A DNA stretch of 64,000 nt from the NCBI GenBank assembly GCA_032988165.1, contig JANTQF010000151.1, forward strand, positions 1-64,000, read 5' to 3'. Source of the DNA: Emmonsiellopsis sp. PD_33 (lineage: Eukaryota > Ascomycota > Eurotiomycetes > Onygenales > Ajellomycetaceae). Position numbers and translations under genes: made by a program. The notes under the pieces were generated by a model. It saw nothing but the letters and a program-made list of their open reading frames with translations, was not told the origin of the DNA and ran no database searches. The number at the start of each line of letters is the position of its first letter. Within the stretch, counting starts at the first letter, position 1. Below, piece after piece: positions 57,132-64,000 of the stretch.

Positions 57132-60063
57132 CTAAGCAGGATCCGAGATAGACGAAGTCTGCTCGAACTGCCCAGACCGCCCCGAACCAGACACAGACGG
57201 ACTGGTAATGCTAGTAGCGGTGTCGAGAAGCATCACTTCCGGATCAAGAGATGCGGACGGCCCAACGCTCGTCGCTTCGTCCATGAGGTCATCCACCGCC
57301 ATGTCAACCTCTGCATCAATAGCGACCATGCGCAGCGTGAACTCGTCCTGTAACTTCTTCAGCCACTTGCGAAGCGTTTCGCCTTCCATCGCGCCCTCGC
57401 TCGCTTGCAACAGTTGTTCCTTGAGTCCGAGAATGAGCTTTCGCCGCTTCGCAATGGCCAGCGTTTTTGAGTTTTTGCGCTGGTTTTCGATCTTTACGCT
57501 GAGTGCTTGCGAGACGGTCTGTGCCGTGTCGAGCATTTCCTGGGGGAAAGGGAGGAGTTTGGCGAGTAATAAACCGTAGTGTTTATCTTGGACGAAGCCG
57601 TCTGCGATTTTGTATAGCATGGTCATTTTCGATGTCGGGGCTGACATTTCGACAGAGAGGTGTAAATTGACCACCCCGCTGCGCTCCGCCATGATTCTCG
57701 CGAGATCGTGGAAATGGGTCGTAAACCAGACCAGGGCACGGCTTTCGACTAGAGCCTCTGCGAGGGCGATGGCGATGGCGAGGCCGTCGCCGGTACTTGT
57801 TCCACGACCTAGTTCGTCGATAATGACCATACTTTTCGCCTCGATGTTGCGCAGAATAAACGACATCTCTCGCATTTCAGCAGAGAATGTGGAGACATTA
57901 GCTTCGACATTGTCGTCTGTTGAGACTCGAGCAAAAAGTTGGTGGACGATTGGGAAAGATGCATATTGTGCAGGCACAAAACAGCCTATTTGTGCCATTA
58001 CGGTCATCAGGGCGAGAGATCGGATATATGTGCTTTTCCCGCTCATGTTGCATCCGGTAATGATCTGAAATCGTGACTGCTTCGTTGCATAGGCATCGTT
58101 GGGGACGTACTTGTCAGAATGGATCTTTTCTCGGATAGGGTGTCTCCCAGCTTTGATTGCTAGGGTGTCTGTAAGTTCCGGACGCACGTAATCCTGCATT
58201 GTTACCAGTTGTGCAAACGCGGCGAGCATGTCGAGCATTCCGATGCTTTCACTAACTCGGAAAAGGCCTGCTATTTCGGATCGAACGTCTTCGATTAACT
58301 CCTGAATGCTGCGATCGCTCATGTTGATCACTTCGTTGTGGGAATCGGTTATCTTTTGGTTCAGTTTGACAAGATCCAGCGTTTGGAACTCGATGTATGT
58401 TTTCTTTCTGTAAACGTTGATGAAAATATCAGGCAGCTGGGTGTTTTCCAGGCTGGAAACTTGCAGTCGGAAATAGTAATGGCGGCCCGTTTCAAACCTC
58501 AAGTCTAGTGCAAGGTCATATTCCTCTAAACAAAATTAGAAAGACGAGATCAGATAGCGGTTGTAGCCTACCTCCTAGACGAGATGCCAACTCCACTACA
58601 TCATTGTTTGCCTCCTTGTAAGTTTGCCTTGCGACGTCAAGGAGACTGTTCACTCCCGCCTGCCGATATTAGCGTACTGCTAGGATTAAAACATGGAGAA
58701 ACTCTACTTTAATCGCATAGGTGCGCTGATTTCGCAAATCTAGCGGGCGTGACTGATATGTAACATCTGCATTTATCGTAGAGTCAATCAAATCCACAAT
58801 CGTCTCGTATTCTTGAGGAGCACAAAGCTATACACTGTCAGCGGTTCATTCTCCTTGATGGTACCAGTAGGCCGTGCTAACATTTCGAATTGCCAAGAGA
58901 AGGTTGCTCTGCGCACCAGACAGCGCCTCGTAGATAGGTTTAATCGCAGACACGTAGGTTTTGAGCATAATGACGTTGTTAATCGATTGTTCAGCGTGGT
59001 GGAAGGTGGCTTTGGTCGGAACTACGATGAGCTAGATCGGGTTAGTCTCAAAGGAATACCGTAAGCGCAACCATAGCGTACAGAAGTGAGAACTCTGTCC
59101 GAGTCAACAAACGACTTGAGAGCTAGACTCATGTTAGCCGCGTGCAGTGTCTGGAGACTGGTATACAAACCCTCCCTGACGGAGAAAAACATCTCCTCCT
59201 TCGTGCTAAGCTCTTCAACGGCATCGTATCGACCAAGCAGTTTGACTTGTTCTGTAGATGGTTGTAATACATTACCGCGGAGGAGCCTAGATCCCATTGG
59301 CGTGAGAGTTTCATTGAGAACCCCGAAAAGACAGTCTCTCGATTTGGAATTCTGGAGATTTTGAATCAACTCTAGAGAAACAATGGTTGACAAATCAATC
59401 AACATAGATCCTTCTGAAGGCTCATATTTGATGCGAAGAGAGTGGTGAGTAAATGTTTTGCCTAGCTCTATTTCAACATATGTGAGTGCCTTTCAGAGTT
59501 AGTGTATGCGGCGGCCAGCTACTCGAAAACTGCAGACCTACCGCAGCCAGACAACATGCGGCAAAATAGCTGCCTTCAAGGGACATCTTGATCGACTCAA
59601 GATCTTCCCTGAATGCAAACTGCTCGACATATTCATGGCCCGTCTTTTCGGCCCAGAGTCGGCGGTCTGCGGCGGTGATCGTCAACTGGGGGAGATTCTC
59701 CTCGACGATCGAGTACAACTTAGAGCGCGGGTCCTTGGCAGTTTTCATAAAAAGAACCTCGGTAGGGTCAAAGACGGCCAGTTTGTGCACAGTCCGGGCA
59801 TAGGTTTGGCTGTCGCATATCTGGCAAAGAACGGCCTCAGAGGTGGATAGATTGACAAAGGCAAGCCCAACGGTAGGGGAGATGCCTCTGGATTCACTGA
59901 TGGCACAAATAATCTCCTGAGAAGCAACACTGGTAGCAGCAGTGGTGGGCCTCGTTGTCCTGGGGTGTCTAGAGCTCGATTGGGCCGTGGGGGGCCGTCG
60001 AGAGCCAGCATTGCTGGGAGCGGGGAAGTAAGAAGGGTTGGTTGAGAAACGCGTTGAAGGCAT
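57132..60063 (-). CDS. msh4: Meiotic MutS homologue MSH4
   Basis: Six exons, complement of 57132-58525, 58572-58659, 58708-58827, 58882-59031, 59082-59489, 59542-60063; 2682 nt, 893 aa. There is no MutS mismatch-recognition domain I with the Phe-x-Glu motif, as expected for MSH4. The connector, lever and clamp regions (YVEIELGKTFTHHSLRIKYE, MLIDLSTIVSLELIQNLQNS, LNETLTPMGSRLLRGNVLQP) precede the ATPase: Walker A TGCNMSGKST near 587-595 and Walker B MVIIDELGRGTSTGDG near 662-676. MSH4 with MSH5 forms the meiosis-specific clamp that stabilises crossover intermediates in the nucleus. Intact, with all introns consensus. Its presence suggests a retained sexual cycle, but does not prove one. Confidence 0.95.
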
Positions 60064-60326
60064 CTTCAACAAATGGAAATGGATTCCTTTTGAGTGTCCG
60101 GCATCACGCTCGAATGATATTCCTGGACAATTGCCCTCGACAGCATAAAAAGTTGGAAAGATGAAGTTGACTTTGCGATAGGGGAAGTGAGTTGCACTAG
60201 TCCCCGTTTGGCTTAGCCCGATGTCCCGCTATCAGTGATTAGTCATCCCGCTATCAAAAGATTTCGAAATAATTTCTTCGATTGCTCGACGACACGCAAA
60301 CATCAGTAACCTCCCCATTCCACACC
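60064..60326. promoter_or_regulatory. Divergent promoter shared by MSH4 and RSA4
   Basis: Only 263 bp separate the two ATGs. No TATA on either side is convincing. A repeated cccgctatca (60225-60235 and 60248-60258) is the only evident structure. Confidence 0.5.
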
Positions 60327-62024
60327 ATGGCGACTGTTCTTCCTCCTCCCAGCAAGCGGCAGAAGCTGGAGACCGCGGAAAAGGCGCGGTTGCAGCAAGA
60401 GATCCAGTCCATCCCGGAAAACCTAGGCAGTGTCCGAGTGCAGTTCTTTGACCAGACGACTGGAAAACCCACCGGTCCGCCAGTGGCCGTTCCAATCGCC
60501 GATGCGACTGTTAAGAATCTCGAAACGCTCGTAAATACCCTGCAGGGAAATGTAGGTACGCCACTCTCTGCCGGCAATCTCCCCGGAGACGTGCGAATTT
60601 AATACCAGGGCGAAAAGCTAACTAAATGGGCGACAGGAAGATGAAAAAGTTCCCTATCGATTCTCATACAAACCCGATGAAGAAGAGGGGCAGGTTGTCG
60701 ACATCCTATCAGACCTATATCACTCGCTCCTCAAACCAGGACTGAAAACTTCCGAAGACACCGTTCACCTGCAATATACCCCGCAGGCCGTATTCCGCGT
60801 CAAGGCAGTGTCGCGTTGTTCGGCATCGATATCCGGGCATGGGGAGGCCATATTAGCAGCCTCGTTCGCACCCGGTTCCTCGTCGCGAATGGTCACGGGA
60901 AGCGGAGATGCGACAGCTCGGATATGGGATTGCGATACAGGCACTCCAGTACACACACTGAAAGGTCACAAGGATTGGATCCTCGCAGTCAGTTGGTCGC
61001 CGAACGAGCAGATAATAGCAACAGGAAGCATGGACAAGACTGTGCGATTGTGGAATCCGAAAACCGGCGAAGCGCTTGGAGGCCCACTGAAAGGCCATAC
61101 ACAGTGGATCTCGAGTCTGTCGTGGGAACCCTACCATTTGCAAAAATCGGGAGTACCACGACTAGCATCCGCGTCCAAGGATTCCACAGTGCGGATATGG
61201 GATGTGGTATCAAAGCGTATTGAGAGTGTGCTGACCGGACACAAAGGGTCCGTTACATGTGTAAAATGGGGCGGTTTGGGGCGCGTATATACATCATCCC
61301 ATGATAAGACGATCAAAATCTGGAACCCAGAAGATGGAAGTCTGCTCCAAACACTATCCTCGCACGCTCATCGTGTCAACCACCTCGCCCTCTCAACCGA
61401 CTTCGTCCTCCGTACATCCTTCTTCGAGCACAACGAGAAAGTACCGGAAACCGAGGCGGCCAAGGTCGAAACCGCCAAGCGACGGTTCGAAAAAGCAGCA
61501 ACGATCAATGGGAAAGTAACCGAACGACTTGTTTCTGCCAGTGACGATTTCACCATGTTCCTCTGGGACCCCGCGGCTTCAAACAAGCCTGTCGCGCGAA
61601 TGCTGGGGCACCAGAAGGCGGTCAATTACGTCACCTTTTCCCCGGACGGGGCATACATTGCTTCTGCGGGCTTTGACAACCACGTCAAGTTGTGGAATGC
61701 GCGGGATGGAAAGTGAGTTTCTTTACATTTCTCCCTTAGCCTTTTTCCCTGCCCCTTGGTATATGACTAACAAAACCCAGGTTCATCGCCTCGCTCCGCG
61801 GCCACGTCGGCGCTGTCTACCAATGCTGCTTCTCAGCCGATTCGCGACTCCTTGTCTCATCTTCCAAAGACACGACGCTCAAGGTGTGGGATATGCGGAC
61901 GAAGAAGCTAGCGATGGATTTGCCAGGGCATCTGGATGAGGTTTATGCTGTTGACTGGAGTCCCGATGGGGAGAAGGTGGGGAGTGGAGGGAAGGATAAG
62001 GCGGTTCGGATCTGGAGGCATTGA
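60327..62024 (+). CDS. rsa4: Ribosome assembly WD40 protein RSA4 / Notchless (NLE1)
   Basis: Three exons: 60327-60551, 60637-61712, 61781-62024; 1545 nt, 514 aa, family length. The ubiquitin-like NLE domain (about 30-125; SVRVQFFDQTTGKPTGPPVA) includes the EDEKVPYRFSYKPDEEE segment that docks to the Rea1/Midasin MIDAS. An eight-blade WD40 propeller follows, with repeats such as GHGEAILAASFAPGSSSRMV, GHKDWILAVSWSPNEQIIAT and GHLDEVYAVDWSPDGEKVGS, ending KDKAVRIWRH. In the nucleolus and nucleoplasm it is removed from pre-60S particles by Rea1. Complete. Confidence 0.97.
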
Positions 62025-62373
62025 TTGGTTGATATCCCGATAGAGTATTGAATTTTATTTAGTGATTTTGCTGACGGTTGATTTGGCTATTCTATTATAA
62101 TTTATTACCTCTTGTTCAAAAGAATTCCGTGGACCACGACGAGCAACACGAATGCAACTATCCTATCAGGAGTGTGATGCTCATTGCTTATTCGTCAAGC
62201 AAGCAAGAAACCCAGCATATCTCTACTAATCCAAAACACATCCCTAACCAAGCCCACCAGCCCCAACCAGCAGCGCAATAACCATAACCCCCATCGCCCA
62301 CATCTCATAAACCCCTTTCTCCCTCCCCGCCACCCAATCAGTCCAATAACGCACAGCACCCCCTCACCCCCCC
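62025..62373. other. Convergent 3' region
   Basis: 349 bp between RSA4 and the CAP gene; C- and A-rich on the plus strand, no gene. Confidence 0.6.
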
Positions 62374-63070
62374 TTAACCCTTCTTCTGCACATTCTCCCT
62401 ATACCCACCCTTTACATTCCCCGCAGGAGAATACTCACAAACAACATACCAGCCATCCGCCTTGCCGCCTTTCGCCTGCGCAACCGCCACCCCCCTCCTC
62501 CCCCTCATCCTCCTCGCCCCATTTTTCCTCCCACAATCCACCCGCGCGCATCCCACAGCCTTGGTCGCCTTCCAAACCAGCTGCGTGAAATGGCCCGTCT
62601 CCTCGCTGAACCCGCCATTCGCAAAGTCGAACTTGTCCCGCTCATTGCCCCACGATTGGACCACGCTGGATGGGTCCGGGAAGCCTGCTGCTATGTTTTC
62701 GCCACCGGGGTTGCCCTGTGTGTACGTGTCAGGTGTAAGCAAGTTGATGGTTTGGGTGGATCATCTAGTTAGCTAGGTAGGGGGTGTGGGTGGGTGTGGG
62801 AAGGTGGTTATGGAAGGGTGTGTTAGGGGGGTTTTATACAGAATGCTCGAAAATGCATTTCTTAGCATGTTTCAGCGAGGCGTCGGCGAGCGCCTGGTCC
62901 CATTTTAGCGGGGGCGCTTTGTGTTCGGCTCTGTATTTGTTTGTGGTGGAGAGGATGGCGTCGCGGAAGTCGGAGTCGGATTTGTAGGCCGCCGGGTTGC
63001 CGGCGAGGGCGGGGATGAAGAAGATGGCGGTGAGGTAGCATAAGAGGAGGGGGGTGAGGAGGTTCGCCAT
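62374..63070 (-). CDS. Secreted CAP-superfamily (SCP/PR-1/Pry-like) protein
   Basis: Two exons, complement of 62374-62715 and 62840-63070; 573 nt, 190 aa. Signal peptide MANLLTPLLLCYLTAIFFIP with cleavage likely after residue 23 (PALA|GNPAA). The CAP core follows: helix FRDAILSTTNKYRAEHKAPP and LKWDQALADASLKHAKKC; then after the 124-bp intron GGENIAAGF, the signature HFTQLVWKATKAVGCARVDC and WYVVCEYSPAGNV. The conserved His/Glu pocket residues are represented by His75 (FEHS), Glu in GEN and the HFTQ His. Pry-type proteins bind sterols and fatty acids outside the cell and can be virulence-linked. A basic Arg/Lys-rich insert (KNGARRMRGRRG) is unusual for the loop near the C-terminus. TATA-like tatatat at about 63188-63194. 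Confidence 0.92.
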
Positions 63071-64000
63071 GTTGGTTTGGTTGCGTGGAATAGGGGTTGA
63101 AATGAAGGTTTGCTCCTGGTGGGATAAATGCAGTATCTTGACAACGTACGAGGGCACGGCACGCTGGGGTGTTCATGGGAGAAGCTGATATATAGTGGGG
63201 ATCAAGGAGACGTTTTATAATCTAGACAATAGACCGCAGAGGAAGAACTAAACAATGAGTCTGTCTGATATGTGATAGAACTAAGAAAATTCTTTTGTTA
63301 AAGAAATCATCATGCCATATGTACATTCATATGCATAAAGGACAAAGTATGTGCATGTACATTCACATATGCATAACGGACAAAGGGGGTATAATATAAT
63401 ATAATTGATGCCCTAATACTGCAATCAATAACGCAACATCAAGTCGCCGTTAAGTGTCTCCTATACCCAAGGATGACTGCCACCAAACTGTGGCTCGCTC
63501 CGGAGAGCATCATCATTCAAGCACATCTAAGAGGATTGAATGCCTGGCGCGGATATGGTTATTGAGGTTTTGCAGTGCAAGGTGCGAGAGTAGAGGACGC
63601 TTGCTGAATGGCCCGTGGTTGAGCTTCTGAAGTTCTTGTTTGAAATTCGGATGAAGATGTTGGCACTTGGACAAAGGTGGCAGCGACGTCATAGCGAACA
63701 GGCTGTGGTTGTTTTATGCTGATATTATCAGGCTTGGCATTGGGCGTCCGTGTAGCGACGATAGAGGAACTGGTAGTCGTTGTGCGATTGTAACTCTATG
63801 AGGTCGCTCTTCGTTGTATACCGTCAAAAGTGTGATACGTGTATTCATTCGCCAGCGTGACTCAGGTGTATCTAGCAATGCCAGGTCGCAGAGGCCTGAC
63901 CGAAACCGAGCAGAACCTGAGGCCAGGCCAGCAAATGTTTTCCGATCCAGAGGCAAGACGGAGACCGCTGCTGTTGGAAGACATGGGGGTTGATGACGCT
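63071..64000. other. Upstream region of CAP gene and window end
   Basis: No supported gene. Holds the CAP promoter, a short tandem repeat at 63321-63385, and beyond 63450 sequence with only short open frames. A gene may begin beyond the edge. Confidence 0.5.
63321..63385. repeat. Short imperfect tandem repeat
   Basis: Two copies of about 27-29 bp (63321-63347 and 63357-63385), each gtacattca...atatgcataa-ggacaaag, separated by 9 bp. Composition is AT-rich; no function evident. Confidence 0.75.

Noticed and set aside
63714..63956. 80-codon open frame on the minus strand near the window end
   Set aside because: No motif, no signal peptide and no splice context; cannot be told from chance.

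Overview
The window is nuclear DNA of a filamentous ascomycete, most likely one of the Eurotiales (Aspergillus/Penicillium type). The evidence is a VelB-type velvet gene, many introns of about 45-125 bp with GT..AG borders and CTAAC/CTGAC branch sites, fungal-specific regulators, and retrotransposons decayed by transitions only. I cannot name the species from the sequence.

Left arm (1-13605) is gene-rich: the 5' end of velB; an NmrA-like NAD(P)-binding protein; a dienelactone hydrolase; a trypsin-fold protein whose catalytic His appears to be Gln, with a decayed tandem copy beside it; translation factor eIF3b; and a DEK_C/SWIB chromatin protein. Gene models here and on the right arm were built by hand and their exon lengths sum to whole codons.

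Centre (13606-34940) is a three-deep nest of LTR retrotransposons. Element I is a Ty1/copia element on the minus strand with 178-bp LTRs and an AATTC target duplication. It was split by element II, a Ty3/gypsy chromovirus on the plus strand with 252-bp LTRs. Element II was split in its leader by element III, a Ty3/gypsy element on the plus strand with 174-bp LTRs and an unexplained extra reading frame after pol. All are dead. By hand alignment the three LTR pairs differ at about 87 of 604 positions, all transitions and no indels, and CpG is virtually absent inside. The base composition returns to normal right at the element edges.

Right arm (34941-64000): a glyoxalase-fold protein; a small secreted six-cysteine apple/PAN-like protein; a 3.3-kb stretch with no credible gene; three small Cys-rich, probably zinc-binding genes, two of which share a cysteine plan; a 135-bp direct repeat; an imine-reductase-like enzyme; a ten-exon C2H2/Fungal_trans regulator; an OSCA/CSC1-type ion channel; a Hel2/ZNF598-type ubiquitin ligase; meiotic MutS homologue MSH4; ribosome-assembly factor RSA4/NLE1; and a secreted CAP (PR-1-like) protein.

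The conserved genes are housekeeping: translation initiation (eIF3b), 60S assembly (RSA4), ribosome quality control (Hel2), meiotic crossing-over (MSH4) and chromatin (SWIB). MSH4 and RSA4 are divergent across 263 bp. The accessory genes lie next to or near the retrotransposon nest. I see no core biosynthetic enzyme, so I do not call a metabolite cluster.
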